In this document: positions 13,453 to 25,802 of the stretch, piece by piece
Layout: every line of letters begins with the position of its first letter
How positions within the stretch are numbered: the stretch's first letter is position 1
Assembly (NCBI RefSeq): GCF_028769735.1
Contig: NC_088174.1
Span: forward strand, 372,001-436,000
DNA from: Zonotrichia leucophrys gambelii
Lineage: Eukaryota; Chordata; Aves; Passeriformes; Passerellidae
Reading direction: 5' to 3'
DNA length: 64,000 bases
Position numbers and translations under genes: made by a program
The notes under the pieces: model-generated
The model's input: the letters and a program-made list of their open reading frames with translations, nothing else
Database searches by the model: none
Told to the model about the DNA's origin: nothing

Positions 13453-16243
13453 GATGTGCCTGTGTGCCCAGGATGTCCTTTAAAGCCATTTCTCTGGGAA
13501 GGTCGGGCCACTCAGCCACCTGTGCCCACCACAGCCCTTGGGTGCAAGGCTGGACAGGCTTGGGCCCTTTCCACCCATGGACTGGTGCAGGTGCAGCTCA
13601 GGCCAGCACAGCTGGCTTTGTGCATGGCATGTTGTGCGGAATGCAGAATTACAGGGGTGTGACACTGACCCCTGAGCTCTGCAAACATCATGCAGGTTTT
13701 TCCCACAATGTGTGACAGCGGGGGCCCAAAGCCCAAGGATGCCAGGGAGAAGTACAGGCAGGGTGTCATCCCTCTGCATGCCTGACCTGACTTGGGAGCC
13801 TTTTCCTTGGCACAACAGGTCTTTGTGAGCAAATCTGCTGCTGAGCTCCAGCATGGGAGAGTGCAAATGGCATTGGCAGTACAGAGATGTACAGGAGATG
13901 GCTGGAAACCTGGCTGGATAGTTCTCACCTATCAAAGCCTGCCTCCCTTCCTTCTTGAGGGTCCTGGGGGAGGGAGGCAGAGCAGGGGATTGCTCACAAA
14001 TAGAGTGACACAAAAATCCTGTGACCCTTCTGGAAGAGCTGGACTGGATTGGGGAGCATCCAGGGTTGGTTTGAATGCAGAAAAGGGATGGACTTGGGAA
14101 AACAGACTTTCCTCTTCAGAAATCAACCTCAGAGCCTGTGAAACAGCTCATCTGGCTGCCGGGGCTTTGGCAGGTCTGTCAGACCACGGGGCCTTCACAA
14201 AGGTCTTAACACTGCCACTGAGCCCTTGCGTGAGGATGAGGCATCGCTGTCATCCAGCAGAGTAAATTCCGGGGCGGGTGAGCACTGCACCTCCCTCGCC
14301 ATGGGAGAGGTGGAGCTGGTGGCAGGCTCTGAAATTCCAGGCCTCAACATGAGGTGGTGCACAGCATCCACTCCTATCCCTGCTCTGCCGCTCCCTGCGC
14401 AGCAGGATGCCTTTGGGGAAAGCTGGGGATAAAGGAGGTGCTAATGAGAACTGGAGAAATGAAATCATGAAAATGTATAAAAGAATCGAGAAGAAATTCT
14501 TCTGGGGGAATTCATCCATCCAGCCCTGCTCATCTCCACACTGCCTGCCTGCTCTTCAGAGGGAGTGGGAAGACGGATGCAGAACTTAAAAGGATTTTTT
14601 TCTTCTGTGCTTTCCACTGGAAGAACAAATTTTCAAGGGGAAATCCTGCTTTATAACCGCGTGTTATTTATTCAGTCGGCATCCCAGGCACATGGCACAA
14701 CTCAAGTGTTTCCATTCCTGTCTGTGCAATGAGGATTTGAGTGCAGACCAGCCTTGGGCGGGAAAATCACAATTCCCTGACTCCAAGCAACACACTCACA
14801 GCGTGTGATGCAGAAACTGAGGTGGTCCCTATTCAAAATGCACAGGTCCTAGAAGGGCTGCTGAGCACTTGCCACTCTGACAACGACACTCCTTTGTGGG
14901 CAGATGATCCCCCCACCCTGGACTACTACATTGGTGTGAGGAGGTCTACCCTCCTGCTGCCCTGCAGCTCATTAAAGTGCCATTTGAACCCTACCCCTTC
15001 TGTGTTTTGAGTACATGCACAGACACGACACCACAGTAATTGTAAATATTTGCCCAAGGTCACCTCTGCCTATTAATGCAGGATCCCAGCTAATCCAGCA
15101 CCCATCAGGCCTCGAGGGAGGCTGGCATCTGCAGTGATCCATGAGGAAAACTGTCTGAAGGACTTGAATATACTGTGTCTCTGAGCTATGATCTGTGTGT
15201 CCCAGCCCACTGTGGGCCTTGGCATTGGGTCTGTTGGGCAGCTGGAGCCGCAGCTGAGCACACCCAGCACAGCCCTCGGCTGCAGCAGCCACATCCTGCA
15301 GGGCAGAGCAACCTCAGGGCTGGTCTGCACTGGGGCAGCCCCACGAGCTGGTTCCCAGTGTGCACAGGAGACTCTGAGCCTGATCCCTGCTGGGACACCC
15401 CTGCAGCTCTCCCTGGCCCTGCTCATGTTGCAGTGCGGCTGGCACTGGAGCTGGGAGCCAGAGGGACGTGGCACACCATGGAGCTGGCCAGGCCACCACT
15501 GCACAGTGCCACCATCCGGGCTTTGTGGCTTTGTGTCCCTGGCTGCTGTGGGAAGAAGGCTGAGGCTCTCAGAGATCAGGGCTGAGCTGCCACTGGTGTC
15601 TGCACTCCAGCGAGTGCTGGGCACTCAGGCTGTCACCCAGAGTCCCTTGGTGGTGGGACTTTGTTGTGACCTCCAGCCATCTGCTCATTGTCACCGGTCT
15701 CAGTTCCCTGCAGCCTAATGGGCCATGTCTGGGGGCTGCATTTCTCTGCTCTTGCCCAGCCACGAGCTCCAGCTCTGCTCAGAGCCTGAACCCACCCCTG
15801 GCTACCTGCTGTGGTCTACAGGTGGCTCTGAATTTGGAAAAGTGTCTTTAATTTCCTGCCTGTCCAAGGGCCAGAGGATGGGGCTCTGCTCAGACTGTTC
15901 ACTCACCTCACATTGCTCTGCACAGGCACATAGACAAAGGCCGGTCACAGGACAGCTCTAGGTTCTGTGATTTGGCCACAGCTGCCTGGGCTGTGCTTTC
16001 ACTGCTAGAAAATCAGAGATGGGGCTTAATGCAAACAACATGGTGCATATGAACTCCCCTGTTTTCAGACCCTGCTGGAAGCAAGCATTTGTGATCTCTC
16101 TGCACAGTGAAGCAGGTGAGAACCGGGCCAGCCATGGTGGAGCAGGCAGCCTCGGCTGCTCAGCAGCCTTGCACGTGTCCTGTCTCACTGGAGAGCCGCA
16201 GCAGGACAGCTGCCGTGTGCCCGGTGTGCCCTGCACCAGCACG

Positions 16244-16365
16244 GGGTGTGTGTGTGTGGGTGTGTGTCTGTGTGTGTGTCTGTCTCTGTGTGTGTGTATG
16301 TGTCTGTCTGTGTGTGTGTGTGTGTGCGTGTGTGTGTGTGGGTGTGTGGGTGTGTGTCTGTGTGT

Positions 16366-16397
<32 letters not shown>

Positions 16398-16814
16398 CTG
16401 TGTGTGTGTCTGTGTGTGTCTGTGTGTGTGTCTCTGTCTGTGTCTGTGTGTGTGTGTGTATGTCTGTGTGTCTGTCTGTCTGTGCAGTGACGGTGGCACT
16501 CAGGGTTCTGTGTGTGTCTGTCTATCTGTGTGCAGTGACGGTGGCGCTCAGGGCTGTCTGTCTGTGTGTCGGTCTGTCTGTCTGTCTGTGTGCAGTGACG
16601 GTGGCACTCAGGGCTGTGTGTGTGTGTCTGTCTGTCTGTCTGTGTGCAGTGATGGTGGCGCTCAGGGCTGTGTGTCTGTCTGTCTGTCTGTGTGCAGTGA
16701 TGGTGTCACTCAGGGCTGTGTGTGTCTGTCTGTCTGTCTGTGTGCAGTGATGGTGGCGCTCAGGGCTGTCTGTCTGTCTGTCTGTCTGTGTGCAGTGACG
16801 GTGGCGCTCAGGGC

Positions 16815-16849
<35 letters not shown>

Positions 16850-17140
16850 GTGCAGTGACGGTGGCACTCAGGGCTGTGTGTGTGTGTCTGTCTGTCTGTC
16901 TGTGTGCAGTGATGGTGGCACTCAGGGCTGTCTGTCTGTCTGTCTGTGTGCAGTGATGGTGGCACTCAGGGCTGTCTGTCTGTGTGTGTGCAGTGATGGT
17001 GGCACTCAGGGCTGTCTGTCTGTGTGTCTGTCTGTCTGTGTGTGTGCAGTGATGGTGGCACTCAGGGCTGTCTGTCTGTCTGTCTGTGTGTCTGTCTGTC
17101 TGTCTGTCTGTCTGTGTGCAGTGACAGTGGCACTCAGGGC
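16244..17140 (+). repeat. TG/TCTG microsatellite with 13 embedded cassettes
   Basis: The first 240 bases are almost pure (TG)n with TC interruptions. From 16484 on, (TCTG)n and (TG)n runs alternate with a conserved cassette of about 26 bases (gcagtgacggtggcactcag plus ggct). The cassette occurs 13 times, near 16484, 16531, 16591, 16645, 16693, 16743, 16791, 16851, 16905, 16949, 16989, 17045 and 17117. Spacing varies from about 40 to 72 bp because the microsatellite linkers differ in length. The long Cys/Val and Thr/Asp/Arg/Gln frames across it are repeat artefacts. Confidence 0.95.
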
Positions 17141-17599
17141 ACACAGCAGCCCCTGCAGCTCCCGGCTCTCTCCCGGCGCCTCCCCCAGCACCTGCCCGGC
17201 CTCACCTTCAGATGCACCAGGAGCCTGGATGTATTTTTCCTCAGGTTTATTTTTAAAAGACGGCTCATTTTACACTCTGGGCAGCCTTCAAATATAAATA
17301 ACCTGTGCCACATGTCTCCATATTACGAAGGAATAAATTATAGTTCTGGGTTCCCCCTCCCATGTTTCCCTTTGATGTTAGTGCTGTGCATACATATATA
17401 TGTGCAATTCGCAGGTAACAATCCACCCAGAGCTGGTTTGCTGTATGGAGAACACTGGGCGGGACGTCCCTTTGTGATGCTGAACCAGGTGGTGAAAACC
17501 CCATTTAATTCATTTCTCACTTTGAAAATAATAAGTGTGTTGAATGCTATCAAGGTAGCAAGTCTCACCATAAACACATGGACATACAGTGCCCTCCAT

Positions 17600-17790
17600 C
17601 GCTTGGGAACTCACAGCTCCCCTCATCTCACAGGGACACACACTGCCCCCCACCCCACAGAAGCACACGGTGTCCCCCATCCCACGGGAACACGCTCTGT
17701 CCCCTGCCCCAAGCGAGCACACAGTGCCCCCAATCCCTTGGAGCACACAGTGTCCCCAGGCCACAGAACACGCACTGCCACGACCTCAGA
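17600..17790 (+). repeat. Degenerate ~27-bp minisatellite
   Basis: About six degenerate units of the form 'cacacagtgtcccccatccc' can be aligned at roughly 27-bp spacing. They lead directly into the cleaner 21-bp array that follows, and both probably derive from one ancestral unit. Confidence 0.65.
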
Positions 17791-17955
17791 GCAGCGCGCA
17801 GTGTCCCCAGAAGGGTACCCAGTGTCCCCAGAGGGGCATACCATGTCCCCAGAGGGGTGCCCAGTGTCCCCAGAGGTGCACACAATGTCCCCAGAGGGGC
17901 ACGCAGTGTCCCCAGAGGGGTGCCCAGTGTCCCCAGAGGGGCACACCATGTCCCC
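17791..17955 (+). repeat. 21-bp minisatellite abutting the CpG island
   Basis: The core 'tgtccccag' recurs at 17802, 17823, 17844, 17865, 17886, 17907, 17928 and 17949, an exact 21-bp period over eight units. Because 21 is a multiple of three, frames stay open through it on both strands, which inflates the long ORFs running into the CpG island. Confidence 0.95.
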
Positions 17956-19480
17956 CTGCCCCGCGGTGCCGCCCAGGCCCGGGCGCGCTCCCGGCGCCGC
18001 TGCCGCGGCCTCACCTGCGGCGGGGCGGGGCCAAAGGGAGGGGCGGGGCCGCGCGCTCTCCCTGGCCCCGCCCCGCCCGCCCCGCGCGCGCCGCCGCCGC
18101 CGCCGTGTCCCCGCGCCTCCAAGATGCCCGGGCAGCGGCAGGGAGGCTCCCGCGGGCCGCCGGTACGTACCGGCGGCACCGGGGCGGGCGGGCGCACCGG
18201 GGCGGGCCGGGGGGGCTCCCGCGGGCCGCCGGTAGCTACCGGCATCGGGGCGGGAGGCGGCACCGAGTCGGGGAGGGGATGCCGCGACCCGCTGGTAGGT
18301 ACCGGGGCGGGAGGAAGCACCGAACCCGGTCGTCGGGGCCCCGGCGCGGCCCTTCCCGCGGGTTTGCAGCAAGTGCCGGGGCGGGGGACTGCCGCCCCTC
18401 CCGGGAGCCGTTGCCGGCTCCCCCCGCTCCCGATCGCCTCTCCCCGTTGCCGAGTGCGTCTGCCGGCCGGCTCCGTCACCTTCCGCCGCTTAGCGGGGAG
18501 ACCCGGCTGGCCTGTCCTCGCTCGGGGCTCCCCGCGGCCTTCCCGTTCCGCCGGTTCGCCGAGGGCCGTCCTGCTGGGGAGCGGCGGTGCGTTACCGGCG
18601 GGGAGGGTACGAACCGGCCGGCTCCCGGCTCCCCGCCCGCGGCTTTCGGGATCCCGCGCGCAGCGCGTCGCGCCCCCGCCGTTCCGCCTCAGCCCGGGTC
18701 TCACGGCGGGGACTGGCGTGTCCCCTCTCACTGCCCAGCCCCGCGCCAGCTCCCAGCGGTTTGTGGTGCTGGGTTGTCGCCGCCGCCGCAGAGCCGGTGC
18801 GGGGCCCGTGCTGCCCTGATCCTGCTGGGTCCCCCACGCCCCTTCTCCCAGCGGGGCTGGAATCTGGTGAACTCCGGGGCCACGGAAGTTAATCGGTAGC
18901 GGGCTCCGTGACCGGAGCTTCGGAAGCCGCAGAGGAGAGACACGGCCGCGTGTGGGAGGTCTGCCGGCGCTGCCCTCCGGGCACCGGGGGTCGGGAGACG
19001 TGTCCGGGGTGCTGCCCGCGCTTTGGGGTGCCACTGCCGGGCGGGCAGCGGAGTGTGTTTGCTTGCGCCGGGGTTCTGTGCAGCTGCTGGAAAACGTGCC
19101 CGAGTGTCACCTCGCTCTCGCGCTTTATTTTCCTGTTTTGCCTCAAAAACATCCCAGCCGCAGGTTTATTGCCCCTGTGTGCGCAGCTGGCGGGGGCTGG
19201 AGCACAGCTGGCGAGGGCTGGAGCGCGGTGAAGGGCCGTTCTGTTCTGCCCAGCGGTCTGCGGAGTTTCCGGCGAGGGCAGATGGCTCTGCTTGCTCCGT
19301 CATTCCCTCAAGTCCGGACACGCCGGCGTTAATGGCTCCTGCCCTTCCTGGCTGCCGCCCAGGTCTCCCCAGCCAGCCCGGAGGTTTCGGCTCGGCTTTT
19401 GTTGTCGGAAGGCGGCTTCGAGGAGACCGGCTCTGCCGGAGGAGCTGCCGCAGCCGGGTGGGAGCTGGCAGCGGTGCCTG
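17950..19480 (+). promoter_or_regulatory. CpG island, likely MID2 promoter and first non-coding exon
   Basis: CpG density rises abruptly at about 17950, is extreme to about 18700 and fades by 19480. GC boxes are visible (cggggcgggg at 18021, gggcggggcc at 18041, and the reverse-orientation ccccgccccgcc near 18067), followed by a (CCG)n run near 18090-18105. There is no TATA box, as expected of a CpG-island promoter. Candidate splice donors follow at 18163, 18232 and 18295. It is the only strong CpG island upstream of the MID2 coding start, and MID-family genes have 5' non-coding exons, so I assign it to MID2. The transcription start and donor used cannot be fixed from sequence. Bidirectional activity is possible. 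Confidence 0.7.
18145..18305 (+). repeat. Three tandem GC-rich units with palindromic donor-like cores
   Basis: The first two units share 'ggctcccgcgggccgcc' (at 18145 and 18214, 69 bp apart). Both are followed by a perfect 14-bp palindrome: ccggtacgtaccgg at 18160-18173 and ccggtagctaccgg at 18229-18242. A third, more diverged unit ends in ctggtaggtaccgg at 18292. Each core holds a GT that could act as a 5' splice site. Confidence 0.8.
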
Positions 19481-21851
19481 CGGAGCGCAGGGCACTGCTG
19501 GCTCCCGGGTGGCAGGGGGGCATCATCGGGCAGTGTCTGGCCAACCTGGGAGGTGCCACCGGCCTGTCGGCCTGCCAGGGGGGCGCTGAGTGTGGGCTCG
19601 AGCTGCTCCCAGAGCCTTCTGCAGCGCCCTTCCCTCCTGCACCCCGGCGGCAGCGGGCAGTGCCCCTCGGGCTGCGCTGGAGGGGCTGTGCAGAGCTGCC
19701 TCCGCTCCCCCGGCTGGCATGGGCTACGTGCTGAGGCGGTCTGTGCCGCATTTCACCGTCAAAGAGCAGACTCGAGGCTTGGCTGGTGCCCCTGACCGAG
19801 GGGTAGTAAAACTGGCCCCAGCACGGAGGGAGGGAAGGAGGGAGGCTGGCCCACGCAGCAGTGCTGGAATACCCTCGCACCGAGGGGCTGCTCCCTGAGG
19901 GTGCTCCTGGGAACAGACAGTAAGTGCCATAGCAATACAAGGAGGAAGGATGAATTGATGCCACCGACAGCAGCAGCTGTCTGGGTTCAGGCAGGTGGCT
20001 GCAGAGCCCTGGATGTGCTGGCTGCTGCGATCCGAGCTGGGTCTGTGCCCTGTGCAGCCTCCCATGGCGGCTGGGAGGCCGTGCCTGTGCACAGCCCACG
20101 TCCTGCCTGGCTTGGAAGTGCTGCTTTGCAAAAGAGATGGAGCTGCAGTGGGTGATAAATGCCTGCCTTGCAAAGCATGCACCGGGTGAGCTGTGCTGGC
20201 CTCCAAGGTCCAGGCACGGCTCAGGGGTGTGTGTCAGTGTGTGTGCCAGTTTGTGAGCAGAGTGGGATTGGCCCTGGGACCATGTGAGATGGATAAATGA
20301 CTTCGTTTTAAAGCCAGGATTGTCTCCTGCTCCATCCCTTCCATGGATGGATAGGTGTTTCCAAACCCATGCTGCGACTCCCCTGGGCTTTCTGTGAGCT
20401 TCTGAACTGTCACTTGGGGCTTCTGTACTGGGGAGGGGCACCTTAAGCCTTTTAGCTCCTGGGTCAGCCCCTGGCTTTAGGGGGTTGGTGCATCCCGAAG
20501 GCTGGTCACTGGAGAGACCAAGGCTGTTCCATCAGAGATGCTGGAACCAGAACTGTCTCTGCAGGCTGCACAGCTGGTTCATTAAAGGAAGCTGATGAGC
20601 AGTGTGATTATTTTGTTCCTCTGTCAGGAGCTGCCGCTGCCAATTGCAAATCCACCTTAGCCTGCTGGGAGCCCCTCTGAGCCTGGTGCTCCCCACATTG
20701 GGGTGAGAGGGTCTGTGGCTGCTCCCCTGAGCTCCCTTCTGGAGGGGGACAAAGCCTTGGGGAGGCTGGAGCCTGTGTTGCTGCTTTCCCTTGTTTTTGG
20801 TGTTGTTTGCCTGGAAAGCGAGTGTGTGTTGCAGCCTAATGAGGCAGCCCCTCTGAGCAGCGAGCACCCTCGTGGGGATGCTGCTGACCAGTCTCGGGCT
20901 GCTGCCTCCAACGCCACCGCTCACTGCTGTGGAGCCTGGCTCCCAGAAATGCCAGGGCAGGGAGGTCACCAGCAGGAGAATGCTGTGTCTGTGTGGCTCT
21001 GAAAGGCGCCTTGTGCTGTGCGAGGGCGGGGGGCTGCAGTGGCGTGCAGGGAACATCGCACCCCTGGCATCCTGGGCGCCTGCATGTGCTCCTACACAGC
21101 GCTGGAAACCCTGGGTTGGACCTTGTGCCAGCGGCCCTGGACGTGCCTCTCATCCTTGGGTGCAGGGAGGGGCACGGTGCTGAGCCCGGAGCTTGTGGCT
21201 GTGTCATCCTTGGGAGAATGCAGGGCAGAGCAAGGCGTGCTGCAGCCCTGGCCTTTGGGGTGCCACTGGTGGGGCCCTGCCAGTGCTGGCAGGATGTGGG
21301 GGCTTCATCTTCTGCCCTTTGCTGTCTTTGTCCCAGCCCCTGGCGCAGGGAGCATGGCCAGTGGCAGAGCTGCCCTTTCTGTGCCTCTGGATGCACTGCA
21401 CTTCCTCAGGAAACAGCCACTGTGCCTGCTGGCAGTCCAGCACTCTGCATTGCTCTGGCCCCCTGCCCTGTGACCAGGATGGGGACACCCTTGCCCTTGT
21501 TTTCTGGGGCTGCCAGCTCACTTCCATGGGGAAGGCAGCCCCCAGCCCCCAGTAATGCCTTTTAACACAGCAAGGACAGGAGTGGGTTGCTGGCCCCCAG
21601 GCCTGCTCCAGTGACAGAAATCTGGGATGCTGGTGGGGGGGTCAGGCTGGACCACTTTTTATCTTCTTTTCTTGCAGTCTCAGCTCTGTCGTGCCGATCA
21701 GCCTCCGTGCAGCTCACTGATCCCCCTGCCACTGTGGGCTTGGCTTCCTCCCCCAGCAAACAAACCTGGAGTGCCCTGGGTGCCAGGAGGGCAGGGGACA
21801 TTTCTCTGCTGGGGAGTTCCCTGTGTTTCAGCGCTGCTGTCATCCCTGTCA

Positions 21852-22085
21852 CGGAATCATAGAGTAGGCTAAGTTGGAAGGGACCCATCAGGATCAGTAA
21901 GTCCAATTCCTGGCCCTGCACAGACACCCCAAGAATCTCATCATCTGCCTGGAAGTGCTGTCCAAGTGCTTTATGAGCTCTGACAGCCTTGGGGTCATCA
22001 CAGCTTCCCTGGGGGGGGACTGTCCCAGTTTCCAATCACCTGCTGGGTGAAAAAACATTTCCTGATGTCCAGCCTAAATATCATG
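21852..22085 (-). repeat. CR1 LINE 3' fragment, antisense
   Basis: It reads 'ggaatcatagag', 'gttggaagggaccca', 'gtccaattcctggccctgca' and 'acatttcctgatgtccagcc' on the + strand, the complement of a CR1 3' end. The subfamily differs from the 890 and 2685 copies. Confidence 0.9.
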
Positions 22086-25000
22086 TCCCTGTCCTCCTTT
22101 CCCTCCCCCTGAATGATGTCCCTTTCTCCTATGCCTGTTTGCTCACGGGGGATGTGGGCTGTCCCAAATGCCCCCGGTGCTGCACCAGTGACTGCTCCAG
22201 AGCCCAGCACTGGGGAGGGGACACTGCCCCACTGCAGTGCCATCAGGCCCCCATTGCCCAGCTGTGTGGGAAAGCCTGATGTGTTCTGTGTCTGCTCCCA
22301 CCTCAGCCAGGGCTGCCTTGCCAAGGTCCAGGAGCGTTTTGGGTTGTGCTGAATCTGGGGAGTCCCTTAAAGTGGAAAAGGCTTGTGGTGATTCTGATGG
22401 AAACTGTTTATTATTGAAGGGGAGGCTGCCTGTGAGGGGCTGCTGCTGCTGCAGGAGCCCAACGCTACCGCCAGGTCTTCCCGACTGGGTGGTGGCATCT
22501 GGTTTGCTTCCTTTTGGGCATTTCCCGTGGGATTTCCGCCCTTGGACAGGAAAAGGGTGGAGGTGGGATCTGGCTGGAATGGAATCTCAGCCAGAGCAGC
22601 CTGTGAATGAATGGGGACGCTGCTGCCACTGTGTGGGTTAAACAAGTTCTGAGTTTTTTACTCTCAGTAGAGTGAAGGGAAATGGGGGAGAGGGAGAGGA
22701 GGGGAGAGTTGTGGGAGTTTTTTGTTTGTTTGGAGGAGTTGGAGTTTTTTATTTTTTCTGGGATTTTTTTACAGATGTTGCAGTTGGATGCTGCAAGCTC
22801 TCAGGTCTCAAAACCGTATTTTATAGATCTCACTATCCGGCAACTGCTAGAGAAGGAAAACCCACACCCACAGGCTTGTGAAAAGCCAATGTGAGAAATA
22901 AGTGGAAACTTGCTGCATCACTGAGACTCTGAGGGCAGATCCAAGGGACTCGTGCTGCATCCATGCAGGAACACACACAGCTGGTCTGTGTGCCAGCTGT
23001 GTCAGGGATCCCCCAGCTTCACACACTTTCCGTGGGATTCCAAATGAAAGGGCTCCTTGCCTTTGCAGAATGTCATTATTGTGTTTATAACTGAGATTTG
23101 TGTCTCAGAGAGAAATGAATTGCTCAGTCTATTTCTCGCTTTGCAGATGCAGGAAATCGACTACTACACAAACCCAATCTTGAATTGGTTGACTGAAGGG
23201 GGAAAATTGCATTCAGGCAGGAGGCAGAGGCTTGGCTGGAGTGGGGTTCTGTGGGGGCACAGGGGAGGTGACAATGTGCCAGCTGTCACAGGTGGAGCCT
23301 GCAGCATCCTCTGACACCACAGCAGCAATTGAGGAATAAATTAGCTTCCTTTTTCAAAGAGACACAGAGCAGCTTAAATGCATTTTGTGGATCCTCAGAG
23401 AACCCCACAAACCTGGTTGTGTAACAGGACTGAATGCAGCGAGGCAGGGAAGGGTGGTCTCAAGGATGGTCAATAACCCAGAGCAGGGGTGGGCTGGGGC
23501 AGTAGCACTGGCCTTTGAGCTCAGGGGTGGAGCTGTGAGCAGCTGCTCTCCTTCACTGTCCCCTGGGCCTCCTCACGGGAGCAATGGGCAGGGGTTTTGA
23601 ACTGCATGGTGACCTGGCTCGACATTGCCCTAAGGAGGCTGGGGTTTGGACTGGGTGCTGTGCTGGCTCAGGCTGTCCCTGCACTGTCGTGACCCTGCTG
23701 TGCTGGCTCTGCTGGCTGGGGTGCTGCTCAGTGCTCCAGCACCTGCATCAGGCACCACAGGCCTGCCACACTGAATATATATCTATACACATAACACTAT
23801 CAATTTTTTAAGGTGGAATTTTTTAAAACTCTTTTGCTCCTGTCAGTATTTTCCCAAGCCTCTGGCCACCATTGTGGTCAGTCCTGGAGTGACCCTGCAG
23901 AGTGCTGTGCTCCCTCCAGCGCTGCAGGAATTTGTGTCCACTTGTCATTCCTGCAGCAGGTGTGTGCTTTGCCTATGGAGCAGCAGTGGTTTCCCATGGG
24001 GAATCAGGAGTGTCAGGTGCTTTTGGAGGCACTTTGGTGGGTCAAACCCCCAGGGAGGCTCTGGAATCGTCTGTGATCATGACAGATGCAAAATTTGGAG
24101 CGTTTTAGGCTCCTTTCAGATCATTAAAGAACTTAGCAGTGTGTGAGAGCAGGTATTGTCTGTGCCCTGCCTCTTGTCACCAGCCAGAAGCCTCTGCCTC
24201 CCTCGGGCAGCCCACAGGAAGGGAGCAGGGATGGCAGGAGGAAATTACCTTTGCAGTTACCTGCTTCATGTCCTGAATTGCAGCTGAGCAGAGCTGAAAG
24301 CAACGGCAGGCAGATCCAGAGCTCCTGCATGCTGCCAAAATTACCTTGGCTGCCCCTCAGAGCAGGGAAGAGAGCTTTGGAGAGATGCAGTGTGGTGGAG
24401 GCACGCTGGCTGGGAACAGGGGTGATGGAGGCACCAGCATGGTCCAAGTTCTCCACCCAGCTGGGTGGGGATGGTGGACGTGTTTAGTGTGCTCCGGGAT
24501 GCAGCCTGTGCTGGGTTTGGGCTGTTCCCTGTCCATTGCCACAGGCTGATCCATGGCGGGATGGAGTGAGCTGCGTGGTTCTCCCCTCGCTCTGGGAGCT
24601 CCGTGCCTGCCTTCAGCAGTTAGTCCCCGTGCTGGCATGAGCCATGGAATCCATGTCCTGCAGGGGCACGGCTGTGCTGGTGCCCTTGGCTCAGGAAGCC
24701 GCTCCTGGGTGGCTGGGGGAGTGAGCCTGGGGCTGGTCCCAGACGATGCGGTGGTATTGCTGGTGGAGCATCCTTTGGTGTGCTTCATAACGTGTGAATG
24801 ACAGCACTGTGGGTGTCGGTGACATTCAGAGCAGACCATGGGACATGGGGACAGCCAATGGCTCTGCCATACCTGTCCGTTCTGTGTGCTGGAGCCTCCT
24901 CCTCCTCCTCTCTAGAGATCCAGCCCCTTGACCGGGGATATTGCAGCGGGAAGCTGAGCCAAGGGGAATTGGTGCTTTTTTGTTTATAAATGTATTTTAT

Positions 25001-25802
25001 TTTGAGATGATGGGCAAAAGTGCTCCTGTGCAGCAGTGGAGAGGCCTCCCCAAAGAGATGCTAATGACTTTGAGTCACCTCAGGGCGTGGGAGCATTTTG
25101 TCTTGAAAGGCTTTAAATGACCTGTGTAATGCGCTGGAAAAGTGTCCAGGGAGCGCTGGGTCGCTCTGTCATTCCGCAGCACCAGGAGGGGGACTGGGAA
25201 ATGTGGCTGGTCTGTCAGCACTCCCAAGGGACTGGGGTAGGAAAAAGAATTAAAAGTTGCTGTAGTTTGAAAACAAGCCCTAGTTGGGCCTTGGCTGTGA
25301 TGGAGAGGAGGTGACTATGAGGAGCAGACCTGGCTGGCTGCGGAGGGAGCCGTGGGGCCGTGGGTCCCTTCCCGCAGCGATGGGAGCTCGCTGTCCCTGC
25401 GCTTTGGGCAGCGCTGGCATCGCTGGCTGTGCCCTGCTGGGAGCTCCATCTGCAGAGGGTCCTCCTCTGCTGGGACCCTCCGGGCATGGCCCCGCTTGAG
25501 CAGGGCTGGCTCCGGGAGAAACGTGTCTGCGAGACCCGTGCTCGTGTGCCTGGGATGGTGAAGCCCCTTTAGAAAGAGGCAGCTTTCCTCCTTTTAGATC
25601 ATTAATCTCTTTTAGGTGGCCCGGGAGCACAGTTATGCCAGTCTGAGTGCCTCTTCCTGAGCACTGCAGGGTGGGAGGGGGGTGCAGAGGGAAGAATGAG
25701 GGTGGAAGTCCAAAATATCTGCTACCTGCTTTGTTTCTGCACTGGGCATTAGCACTAATTATCCCCCCATTGTGTCCAGTTCCTGCAGGAAGTGCTGTTT
25801 AT

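Larger units (their letters stand above)
1..17589. other. Upstream flank, no gene recognised
   Basis: I checked the reading frames on both strands for recognisable domains and for plausible exons with splice sites and found none. The stretch holds two CR1 fragments, a 91-bp tandem duplication, a probable solo LTR and the TG/TCTG repeat block listed separately; the rest is unremarkable unique-looking sequence. In mammals the neighbour upstream of MID2 is TSC22D3, but I do not see its leucine-zipper exon here. Non-coding RNA genes or isolated small exons cannot be excluded by eye. Confidence 0.6.

Noticed and set aside
16019..17297. Cys/Val/Ser-rich sense ORFs and Thr/Asp/Arg/Gln-rich antisense ORFs over 100-240 codons
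   Set aside because: Direct translations of the TG/TCTG microsatellite; not protein-coding.
1..17589. Search for TSC22D3, the mammalian neighbour of MID2
   Set aside because: No leucine-zipper coding exon or TSC-box-like frame seen; the gene, if syntenic, lies outside the window.
17024..19034. ORFs of 400-470 codons on both strands across the CpG island
   Set aside because: Stop codons are rare in very GC-rich DNA, and the adjoining 21-bp repeat keeps frames open. Several frames on both strands are open at once, none with a recognisable domain. The ATG at 18124 is noted only as a possible uORF start.
19329..20441. 370-codon antisense ORF
   Set aside because: Starts in ordinary sequence and ends in the CpG-island tail; Ser/Pro/Ala-rich, no domain, no splice context; best explained by GC bias.
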